Source: Cyclostephanos tholiformis (taxonomy: Eukaryota; Bacillariophyta; Thalassiosirophyceae; Thalassiosirales; Thalassiosiraceae). From it: a stretch of DNA of 25,505 nt. The stretch lies in contig JALLPB010000078.1 of assembly GCA_036939975.1 (NCBI GenBank), forward strand, positions 1-25,505, given 5' to 3'. The notes beneath the pieces are model-generated. The model had not been told where the DNA came from. It saw only the letters and a list, made by a program, of their open reading frames with translations, and did no database searches. A program made the translations under genes and the position numbers. Below are positions 19,268-25,505 of this stretch, in pieces (within the stretch, counting starts at the first letter, position 1; the number at the start of each line of letters is the position of its first letter).

Positions 19268-20119
19268 ATGGCATTCGCCCCCGTCGTCGATGTGTCGTCG
19301 TCGCTCACCCCCTTCGAGAGACGAGTGCACGACGCGGTGAGAAGTATCCCCCGGGGCCGCGTCCGGTCGTACGGTTCCATCGCGAGGGAACTCGGCACGT
19401 CGGCCCGTGCGGTCGGGACGGCCATGGGGCGGCTCAATCGTCCAGACGTCGTCCCGTCCGAACCGGTCCCGTGACACAGGGTGGTCGCATCCGACGGATC
19501 CATCGGGGGATTTCGCCGTGCGTGGGGCGAGGGGAGGCCGGAGATGACGATGAAGAGGCTTATCCTGGAGGGGGAGGGCGTCGCGTTCGACGACGACGGC
19601 GGCGGCGGGGGGGGGGGGGGGGGGAGGAGGGGGAAGATTCGAGGAGAATTCTTCGTCGGATCATCGTCGTCTTCGTCGTCGTCGTCGTCGTCGTCGTCGT
19701 CTTCATCATCTCCGGATTCGTCTCCTCCTGCGCAAGTATCGAATACCGGCGCGACGTCCAATGTACGCGGAAAGCGGAAGGCGGAAAGCGATGCAACATC
19801 GACGACGTCGAGGTATTTTGCCACCGGGGTAGCGACGGTAGACGCCCTCAAACGCGAGATACTGAACCTCCTTCGCGAGAGAGGGCCTGGCAAAACTTGC
19901 TGACCGAGCGAAATACCCCGCCGATTAACGAAACGGGGTAACATCCCCAAATCTGTGGATTGGAGAGGCCTCATGCGTCCCACCAGGGATGCGGCTCGGG
20001 CGTTGGTCCGCGAGGGGATGGTTGACGTGGTACGAAGGGGTATTATCCTGGGAGTTGACGAGGAGTATCGTGGACCGGTGCGAATTCGCTTGCGTTCGGG
20101 AGAACCGATCATTCACTAA
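19268..20119 (+). CDS. candidate two-selenocysteine protein: alkyltransferase-like (MGMT/ATL) domain fused to DUF3253
   Basis: One frame of 283 codons from ATG 19268 (ACCATGG, first in-frame ATG) to TAA 20117-20119, interrupted only by TGA at 19472 (codon 69) and TGA at 19901 (codon 212). Residues 15-107 are an MGMT/ATL catalytic domain: FERRVHDAVRSIPRGRVRSYGSIA, ARAVGTAMGRLN, then VP-TGA-HRVVASDGSIGGF, where MGMT has PCHRV and ATL proteins have PWHRV. A linker has nine Gly and 17 Ser. Residues about 190-278 are DUF3253: DALKREILNLLRERGPGKTC-TGA-PSEI, DWRGLMRPTRDAARALVREG, RGPVRIRLR. The second TGA lies at the family's conserved Cys before PSE. TGA is a normal stop in neighbouring genes, so selenocysteine insertion is the likely decoding. 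No convincing SECIS was found in 20120-20335. Likely nuclear/cytosolic; no targeting signal. Confidence 0.82.
19472..19474 (+). other. in-frame TGA at the MGMT/ATL catalytic position (candidate Sec69)
   Basis: The codon sits in VP-TGA-HRVV, where the alkyl-accepting Cys of MGMT (PCHRV) is found. The frame is open on both sides and matches the family before and after it. Confidence 0.8.
19607..19624 (+). repeat. 18-nt poly-G run in the ATL-DUF3253 linker
   Basis: Eighteen consecutive G encode the glycine linker. Such a run is prone to length error in sequencing and to slippage. Because the MGMT and DUF3253 parts are in the same frame on either side, the length given here appears right. Confidence 0.9.
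19661..19711 (+). repeat. TCN (mostly TCG) trinucleotide repeat, 17 Ser codons
   Basis: A short tandem repeat encoding polyserine between the two domains. It is one of several TCG/ACG trinucleotide tracts in the GC-rich half of the window. Confidence 0.9.
19901..19903 (+). other. in-frame TGA at the DUF3253 conserved Cys (candidate Sec212)
   Basis: The codon sits in GKTC-TGA-PSEI. DUF3253 proteins typically read with Cys directly before PSE. The domain straddles the TGA: the first helix lies upstream and the rest downstream, ending at TAA 20117. Confidence 0.78.
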
Positions 20120-20335
20120 TTACCAATCCTGAACTCAAATTTGCGCGGAATTCGACGATGATGAATGAATGAAAAGAACGACAAACTGTCTGAAAAATGA
20201 TAAGCTTAGTTCTCGATGTATCATCAACCATCAATTTCGACATCTTGGAGGGGGATACGTGTGCGCCATTTTCTGGTCCCAATTATGAGTCGATTTCCAA
20301 TCCATATCGATACACAAAAATCATATAGATAAATG

Positions 20336-21016
20336 CTATGAGATTTCTTCTTCCATCGCTATTCTACATGGCTTGACCGTGGTTTTCAAATAATCATCCA
20401 AATGCCTCCGAAGGAACGCGTCATAATCCCAATCGCACGACAAATCCAGTTTGGATGTCCCGAGCGACCACAGGTAGGCCTCGGTCTCGACGTATTCCGA
20501 GTTCGACTTCCCATCATCGTCGTTATAATTCTCATAATGTTTATCGTCGTCCTCTATGAATGGTGAGCGCGATGATGGTACCGCAACTCGAACATTCGTT
20601 CGAGTGTAGTCCACCCCCTCCTCCTCGAACCAGTCCAGGCGTCTCAATTCCAACGGCGTGATGTCGAGCAACAGTATTCCCTCGACGGACTCGACCATGG
20701 TCGTCGTCGATGTCTTCGGTGGCATCCCATCGGCCCACGCATCGTCGGGTGCGGCGGGGGGGGGGGGAGGAACGGGTACGACGCCGGGGTAAACCCTACC
20801 GAGCACGGGATGGCGGGAGTGGTTCGACAATACTGCCCTTGGTATCATGGCCGGAACGCGCCCTAACAGTTCTCGCAGCACATCGGGTGACATGAGCGTT
20901 CCGTAAACGAAGCACGTCGTTGCCCTTGGGGGGGCTGCATGTGCCACGGCGGAGGAAAGTGATGATAGAATCATGTTCCGATTCTTTCTAGATAGCACAC
21001 GCAATGCGGCCGGCAT
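20336..21016 (-). CDS. gamma-glutamylcyclotransferase-like (AIG2/GGCT) protein
   Basis: Intronless frame of 226 residues, ATG 21016 to TAG. The family start TTCFVYGTLMSPDVLRELLGR is at residues 33-53, followed by HPVLGRVYPGVVP, VEGILLLDITPLELRRLDWFEEEGVDYTRTNVRV and VETEAYLW. This is the GGCT-like/AIG2 fold; the Glu cluster in DWFEEE holds the likely catalytic Glu. Plant and fungal relatives are putative gamma-glutamylcyclotransferases or amine cyclotransferases, so the exact substrate is open. The first 30 residues are basic and could be a targeting extension; Met15 is an alternative start. Acidic and Asn-rich insertions (EDDDKHYENYNDDD) break the C-terminal half. It converges with the ATL-DUF3253 gene, with 216 nt between stops. 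Confidence 0.85.
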   Translation of the reverse strand: MPAALRVLSRKNRNMILSSLSSAVAHAAPPRATTCFVYGTLMSPDVLRELLGRVPAMIPRAVLSNHSRHPVLGRVYPGVVPVPPPPPAAPDDAWADGMPPKTSTTTMVESVEGILLLDITPLELRRLDWFEEEGVDYTRTNVRVAVPSSRSPFIEDDDKHYENYNDDDGKSNSEYVETEAYLWSLGTSKLDLSCDWDYDAFLRRHLDDYLKTTVKPCRIAMEEEIS

Positions 21017-21225
21017 CCGATGATGATAAGAGGAGTGTACATACGTATGATACGAAAGGTACTTACAGGTATCATACTATATTATACTATAGGTAATATG
21101 TTTTGTACTTACTTAGGTAGGTAGATAGATGTCGTGGTCTTGACGGCGTTGCGTAGAGAGGAGATTATTAGAGTCACGATCACGAGAACATGCTCGCTTT
21201 ATGTCGACTCGTCGTCGCATCAAAC

Positions 21226-21234
21226 TATATAAAA
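21226..21234 (+). promoter_or_regulatory. TATA box (TATATAAAA) of the dioxygenase/Ctr gene
   Basis: TATATAAAA lies only 10 nt before the first in-frame ATG at 21245 and 76 nt before the ATG at 21311. Since transcription normally starts about 30 nt after a TATA box, the 21245 ATG would be outside the mRNA. This supports the 21311 start, which also puts the signal peptide at the N-terminus. Confidence 0.6.
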
Positions 21235-21310
21235 TATTGCCGAGATGAGGAGAAGGACAATAACCACCACGACGTGGACCTCCGCCCCGTCGATCGACAC
21301 GAGATTTGAA

Positions 21311-21430
21311 ATGTTCAAGATGATCGCCGCATTCGTCTGCCTGCTGCTGTCGCTGCCTCCGTCGTCGTCTTCTCCTTCCCCTTCCTCTTCGATACCTGTG
21401 ATCGACCTGCGAGACCTGCGACCGTCGTCG

Positions 21431-21462
<32 letters not shown>

Positions 21463-23623
21463 ATCGCCGTCTTCGTCGTCGTCGTCGTCGTCGTCGTCAT
21501 CCCGCCTCCCGGACCTGCACGACCTATTACTAGACTCCGGGGGGGTCCTGCGCATCGCGACCGATGTCGACCTCGCCGCGACGAGGACGCGGGCGCTCGG
21601 TGGCATGTGCCGATGCGGGATGCTGAGCGACGACGACGACTACGCGACGTCGCATCCCGAGGATCTGAGGCGCATCGTCCTTCCCGACGGCACCGCCAGG
21701 CACACGCTCGCCACGGCCACGATCGGCTTCCCGTCCGAGGGGGGGGGGGATGAAGGGTACGGGTTGGGGAGGGGTGCGTTGGAGCTACCGTCGTGGGTGG
21801 ACGACGCGTGCGGGATCGGAATGCGCGACGACCTCGAAGACCTCAGGGATGCATTGTCGAGGGTGGTCGACGCATTCGTTTCGAGGTTGGATTCGGAGGT
21901 GGTAGCAGGGGTCGGGGGGGGGGATGATGATGATGCTGCATCGGGGGCATCGGGGGATGACGACGTCGTCGAGGACGGTTTTCGCTATCGACGAATGCTG
22001 GAGGGGACGAATCACCTCGAGCACTTTCACGTGTACGCGAAGGGGGGGGGAGGGCGATTGTCGTCGAATCACGACGGCGATGACGGCGACATCCACGATC
22101 GTGGTGGGAGCGCCGCTACCCTGGATTATCACACGGATGCCGGTTTCTTCCTGGCGTTCGTGCCTGCAATGGACTGCCGTACATTGATGTCCGACTTCAA
22201 GTCGTTCTTCCTGCATGGGATCGACGGACCCGTCGCGTTCGGGGACGACGAGGTTATCGTAATGATGGGAGCCGGTGCGCAGCACTGGCTTCCTCCTCCT
22301 CCCTCGAACCGCCCTCGCGGCGACGAACGGCGGTTCGTCGCGGCGTCGCACGCACTACGCCTGGGGCGCGGGATCAGGAGAGCTTGGTACGGCAAGATGC
22401 ACCTCCTGCCGCAATCGTCGTCGACTAACGGGACTGTGCACGGGGAAGGCTTTCGGCTGGAGGATCATCACGAAAAGCACCTCCTGGCGTCACCGGTGGA
22501 CGGATGCGGAACAAGGACGGAGGAGGACGCTGTCGCTCATGACGAGGTTATTCTCCCGTCTGCCATGACGGGCGAAAACGACGAGACGATGCCTGGAAGT
22601 CGTCGACGACGACGAACGAGTAGGAGGAGGCTCCAGCATGTTAATTCCCCCATGAATTGCAATAACGTTACCAACTTCTTCTGCTGGCACCAGTGCGTGG
22701 GCATCCCGGACGCCGATAGCGCCGAGCGGTACGTTCGGGATGGATACTCCCTATACTGCCTCGACCCAGCGTTCCTTCCGCCGGCGTCTTCATCTAACGG
22801 CGACGGCGTCGTTCCCGTCTCCGAGGCAACGACGCCGTGCAGGAATGGATACGTCCACAATTCCAACTGCGTCGGAAGCTGGCAAAAGACGGACGAGGAC
22901 GTGCCGGGCTATGAATTGCCCTACAAGACTAAGGAAGAGGTGGAGTTGATGGCAACCCACTTGGACGGAGAGTACTGCTACGGTGGCACGAGCATGTACA
23001 TGGACGGATTCCAGTGGCATGGGAGCTCCTGCGTCATATACCTCTTTCAATCGTGGACCTTGTCGACGCCATTCAAATTCGCAATGGCCGCATTCGGCTC
23101 GATCGTCCTGGGCGTCTCGTTAGAGTGCGTATTACGTGCTCGGAGGCGGGTGTATGCGCTTACTCCCGGTGCTCATCGGCTCGTCCTGTCGACAGCGTTC
23201 TACGGCCTACAGCTGACGATGGGTTACTTTATAATGCTCGTGATAATGACGTACTCCGGGCCTCTATTCCTGTGCACCGTGGGCGGCATGATGGTGGGAC
23301 ACGCGATCTTTAACGCGCAGGATTCTTTGGCGAAGCGATGGATGGAGAAGGGTGAAGTCGGTGCCAGGAGGGATGGTACGGAGGTCGTGCCGGAGACGTC
23401 GTCGGGAGGTAGTAAAGCGAGGAGGGGGGGGCATACCGAACTTGGATCATACCAGAATGGCAATTCCCTCGATATCATTCTTCAGGGTGGAAAATGCGAA
23501 CCCCCCCCTGAGGTGGATGTCGAAGTCTCGGTTTCCTCCGATAATTCCGCCACGGAGAGCACCAGGTTGAGGAGGGACATCGCAGACGGCGCTACCCCGT
23601 GCTGCCAGTACATTGTGGACTGA
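21311..23623 (+). CDS. fusion of an Fe(II) dioxygenase-like domain and a Ctr-type copper transporter
   Basis: Intronless frame of 770 residues from ATG 21311 to TGA. Start chosen from the TATA box and because MFKMIAAFVCLLLSLPPSS is a signal peptide. After a polyserine tract, residues about 70-370 look like a 2OG/IPNS-type oxygenase: NHLEHFHVYAK, LDYHTDAGFFLAFVPAM (His274, Asp276), DDEVIVMMGAGAQHWL, FVAASHALRLG (distal His347), RRAWYGKMHLLP. A basic stretch and a Cys-rich element follow (NCNNVTNFFCWHQC). The C-terminus is a Ctr transporter: MYMDGFQWHG, a first membrane span, then HRLVLSTAFYGLQLTMGYFIMLVIMTYSGPLFL with the MxxxM copper motif (Met642, Met646) and GGMMVG helix-packing motif. Ctr proteins carry Cu(I) across membranes with the N-terminus outside, so the oxygenase would be extracellular or luminal. 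Substrate unknown. Confidence 0.8.
21430..21499 (+). repeat. TCG/TCA trinucleotide repeat encoding polyserine
   Basis: About 70 nt of TCG/TCA codons just after the signal peptide region of the dioxygenase/Ctr gene. It is unstable-looking low complexity, similar to the tract in the ATL-DUF3253 gene. Confidence 0.85.
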
Positions 23624-23938
23624 AACAGTGACTGTCAAGAACTCAGGGACAGGTAGATACCGTACAAACCGGGGTTTAAGAAACACCGGGGATTAAGAAA
23701 CAGACAGAAAATCATAGATAATTAGCACCCTCGCTATAATCACAACTAAGCTATTTTTGTCAATTTCTCGCCTAATTCTACACAACTGCCTTAATTAGAC
23801 AGGCTAAATGGGTTTGCCTTGTCAAGAACTTTCTGGCAATCCCCAATATGCCGTTGGTTGGGCAGATTTTGGTGCACCTGTGTGGGTGAGCGTGGAAAAT
23901 ATACCAAGTGCTTGATTACAGCACAAACAACTCTCACC
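23624..23938. other. AT-rich region before the mobile-element ORFs
   Basis: 315 nt without a gene. It holds a 17-nt tandem duplication at 23669-23702 and AT-rich sequence. TTGTCAA occurs at 23757 and TTGTCAAGAAC at 23819, and GTCAAGAACT also occurs at 23635, giving a short direct repeat about 185 nt apart. An element border may lie here, but no terminal inverted repeat could be paired. Confidence 0.35.
23669..23702. repeat. 17-nt tandem repeat, two copies
   Basis: CCGGGGTTTAAGAAACA at 23669-23685 is followed directly by CCGGGGATTAAGAAACA at 23686-23702, with one mismatch. It lies near the left side of the pogo-like region, where transposase-binding repeats could be found, but this is only a suggestion. 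Confidence 0.7.
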
Positions 23939-24364
23939 ATGGCATCCTACTCTAATCCTTCTCCCCCGATGCATCCTTCCAGCATTGTGGTGGAGATCGT
24001 CGGGAAGGAGCGGGGTGACCAGGGACACACCTGTGAGGAGCACAACATCAACTGCGGGGAGGTGATGGCAGAAGATGTCGCCGTGCGCCTCCGCAAGGTG
24101 CAGATATTGGTGGAGGGAAAGGAGGAGATGGCGATCGCTGCCGTCTGGATCAATGATGGCATTGATCACTGCCATGTTGGTTTTTTGCCTTGCCACATGG
24201 TGAAGCATGCTGCGAAGTACAACGGTGCGGTGGCCCAGGTCACCCGTGTCTTCTCCGGCAATCCTGAGGCCTGCGACTCCGCTGAGCGCCGTCAGTTCCA
24301 CAAGAACCACGGCTGCTGCCTCACAGCGATCATCGCGTGGCTGTCGCACCATCCCAATGAATAG
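23939..24364 (+). CDS. small Cys/His-rich protein, possibly carried by the adjacent transposon
   Basis: Frame of 141 residues from ATG 23939 (ACCATGG, strong context) to TAG. It contains Cys and His in pairs: HTCEEHNINC (residues about 30-39), DHCHVGFLPCHMVKH, ACDSAERRQFHKNHGCC. A KVQILVEGKEEMAIAAVWIND strand pair lies between. I do not recognise the family. It converges on the DDE transposase fragment, with about 100 nt of AT-rich sequence between their stops, and an AATAAA directly after its own stop. The compact convergent pair suggests both belong to one two-gene element; a host gene next to an insertion is the alternative. The Cys/His spacing could bind metal, but no standard zinc finger fits. 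Confidence 0.45.
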   Translation: MASYSNPSPPMHPSSIVVEIVGKERGDQGHTCEEHNINCGEVMAEDVAVRLRKVQILVEGKEEMAIAAVWINDGIDHCHVGFLPCHMVKHAAKYNGAVAQVTRVFSGNPEACDSAERRQFHKNHGCCLTAIIAWLSHHPNE

Positions 24365-24463
24365 AAATAAACATAGAATTAATGCCTACTATTTAATGCG
24401 ATGTCAATAAATTAAAATGTGTATACTAATAACGAATAAATTAATCATAGAAAAATATTTTTT

Positions 24464-25222
24464 TTACTCCTTCGCATCCGCAAACCATTCGTAGTCCGTC
24501 TTTTTCCACGCATTGCAGATGATCACCCCCTCCCTCTTCATCTCCTCCATCATGTTTGCAACCCACGTTGCTACGTCAAGCCTCGTCGGCAAACGCGTTG
24601 TGCCGTGGATGATGGCTTCCGCCATCACACAATTGTGCCACGCCCATCGGACACAATCCTTGAATGGTTTGTTGAATCCAACATCGACTGGCTGGCAGAG
24701 GGAGGTGCAGCCACCAGGGATGTGCTGCACCTCAATCCCAAGCTCCTGGATCCGCTGTATGATGGATCCCATCACGTGGGAGCGATAGCTGTCCAGGATG
24801 AGGAGGGGGACGATGTTGTCCTGCCCCGTCGTGATATACGGCATGCGGACCTCATTAACCCACGCCAGCATTATTGCTTCATCCATCCAGGCATTTTCCT
24901 GGCAGCGGTAATGGTTGGTTGTTGGGTAGGACGCAAACTCCATCCTCACAATCCTTCCATTTGGTGCCCCCTTAAGAATAATCATCGACAGGAGCAGCTT
25001 ACCGTCCACCGCAATTGTCACCGCGATGGTCGCACGTTTCATGTTGTCCGCCATTGTGCGGAGCTCAAGCGTTTGCTTTGCGCTCATCACAAAATAGACC
25101 GGCATTTGATCCATGTTGAGGATGAAATGCCGGTTGCAATTGCTGCCGGCAACCTTGGTTGTGAATTCCGCCGGAACTGCACCCCTCGCTGGGGGGTCCG
25201 GAATCAGAATTTCCGCTTCCAA
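24464..25222 (-). pseudogene. pogo/Tc1-mariner DDE transposase fragment, N-terminus missing
   Basis: Open frame of about 250 codons. It has the DDE_1 catalytic core of pogo-type transposases: FILNMDQMPVYF (first Asp), LLILDSYRSH (second Asp), IPGGCTSLCQPVDVGFNKPFK (third Asp), with TIAVDGKLLLSMIILKG between. Such enzymes cut and paste DNA between terminal inverted repeats. The N-terminal DNA-binding CENP-B-like helix-turn-helix half is not present in the window. There is no in-frame ATG at the start of the open frame (it opens at TTG), and the sequence upstream turns into short GGAATTCCG-type repeats. Either the copy is 5' truncated or an earlier exon lies beyond the window; an AG (CAACAG) at about 25281 could be an acceptor. 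The three catalytic acids are intact. Confidence 0.8.
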
Positions 25223-25321
25223 TTCCGGAATTCCGCAAAATTCCGTCGGAAAAACATCGAAAAAAAAGTATGGTGTACCTGTTGCAAAATCGGAATCAGA
25301 ATTTCCGATTTCGGAATTCCG
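25199..25321. repeat. two copies of a 17-nt repeat with GGAATTCC cores
   Basis: CGGAATCAGAATTTCCG occurs exactly at 25199-25215 and 25291-25307. Each copy is followed by CGGAATTCCG (25226-25235 and 25312-25321). The repeated unit is itself nearly palindromic. It sits where the transposase N-terminus should be. Confidence 0.85.
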
Positions 25322-25505
25322 ATATTTGATGTAAGTAGGAACTATTACTATCTTAATGTTCTATAGTACTTCTTTGTTCCGCAGTGTAATGGCCATGGCC
25401 ATGGCCATTACATACACACCTTTTTCCCATTTCACCCTTCCCCCCCCTCTCTTCTGATGTCCACGAGAGGATGTAATTGCATACATCCTCTCCTCAGTCA
25501 TTCAT
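25223..25505. other. right-end non-coding region with repeats
   Basis: Holds the second GGAATTCC repeat copy, the 28-nt palindrome and a C-rich tract at 25440-25450, but no supportable gene. CATCCTCTC occurs near the end (25485). The transposon may continue past the window. Confidence 0.4.
25385..25412. repeat. perfect 28-nt palindrome built from ATGGCC units
   Basis: The stretch reads the same on both strands: TGTAAT, then GGCCAT repeated, ending ATTACA. It contains no spacer, so it can form a 14-bp cruciform arm. No gene is visible around it. Confidence 0.9.

Larger units (their letters stand above)
23939..25222. mobile_element. pogo-like DNA transposon remnant, borders unresolved
   Basis: The minimal span covers the DDE transposase fragment and its convergent partner ORF. 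Terminal inverted repeats or a TA target duplication could not be matched inside the window; the right end may lie past 25505. Confidence 0.55.

Noticed and set aside
19268..19474. Short 68-residue protein ending at the first TGA as a complete gene
   Set aside because: The MGMT/ATL fold would be cut in the middle of its active-site motif, and the same frame continues with the rest of the domain.
19234..20112. Long open frame on the minus strand (292 codons) across the ATL-DUF3253 gene
   Set aside because: It shows no domain and mirrors GC-rich, TCG-repeat codons. The plus frame has two clear domains.
19268..20119. Pseudogene explanation for the two TGA codons
   Set aside because: Not excluded, but there is no frameshift or other stop, both domains are well preserved, and both TGAs fall on Cys positions. 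ATL proteins with Trp (TGG) at the first site would make one TGA explicable by a single mutation, but not the second.
20285..20324. SECIS-like pattern ATGA, 10 nt, AA in the 3' flank of the ATL-DUF3253 gene
   Set aside because: Only a 6-bp stem forms (20289-20294 with 20306-20311) and the opposite strand reads ACAC where the GA of the SECIS core is required.
20587..20606. Perfect 8-bp hairpin with 4-nt loop on the plus strand
   Set aside because: Lies inside the GGCT-like coding region and encodes ordinary residues; probably chance.
21245..21310. Upstream ATG at 21245 as start of the dioxygenase/Ctr protein
   Set aside because: It lies about 10 nt after the TATA box and would bury the signal peptide behind 22 polar residues.

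Overview
The window is nuclear DNA of a photosynthetic eukaryote with a secondary red-type plastid, most likely a diatom (stramenopile). Evidence: short GT-AG introns (62-127 nt), an N-terminal signal peptide followed by an ASAF-like motif on a plastid PAP/fibrillin protein, eukaryote-only genes (eIF3h, a borealin-like protein, an LYR protein), a UDP-sugar pyrophosphorylase, and TCG/ACG-rich low-complexity coding sequence. No rRNA, tRNA or CRISPR array was recognised.

Layout. 1-7.8 kb: PAP/fibrillin (+), PUS9/RIB2-type pseudouridine synthase with two introns (-), LYR-like protein (+), borealin-like protein with one intron (-), UDP-sugar pyrophosphorylase with one intron and a C-terminal CVIM box (+). 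8.3-13.8 kb: RsuA/RluB-type pseudouridine synthase with two S4-like segments (+), an Fpg/Nei-uracil-DNA glycosylase fusion whose last exon lies past an 80-nt intron (-), APS kinase with a 22-nt microexon (+). 14-23.6 kb: GC-rich and apparently intronless: mitochondrial MDR-like protein (-), eIF3h (+), 2OG-Fe(II) oxygenase (-), an alkyltransferase-like/MGMT-DUF3253 fusion interrupted by two in-frame TGA codons (+), GGCT/AIG2-like protein (-), and a dioxygenase-like/Ctr copper transporter fusion (+). 23.6-25.5 kb: a pogo-like DDE transposase fragment (-), a convergent small Cys/His-rich ORF (+), and short repeats.

The most important observation is at 19268-20119. One 283-codon frame encodes an MGMT/ATL catalytic domain and a DUF3253 domain. 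It holds exactly two stops, both TGA, and each falls where a conserved Cys is expected: the catalytic Cys of PCHR in MGMT and the Cys of the CPSE motif in DUF3253. The simplest reading is a previously unannotated two-selenocysteine DNA-alkylation-repair-type protein. I could not find a convincing SECIS element by eye, which is the main weakness.

The genes strictly alternate in strand, with one exception, so most promoters are divergent pairs and most 3' ends converge. There is no operon-like functional cluster. Two DNA-repair fusions (Fpg-UDG and ATL-DUF3253) occur within 9 kb, but nothing shows that they work together.
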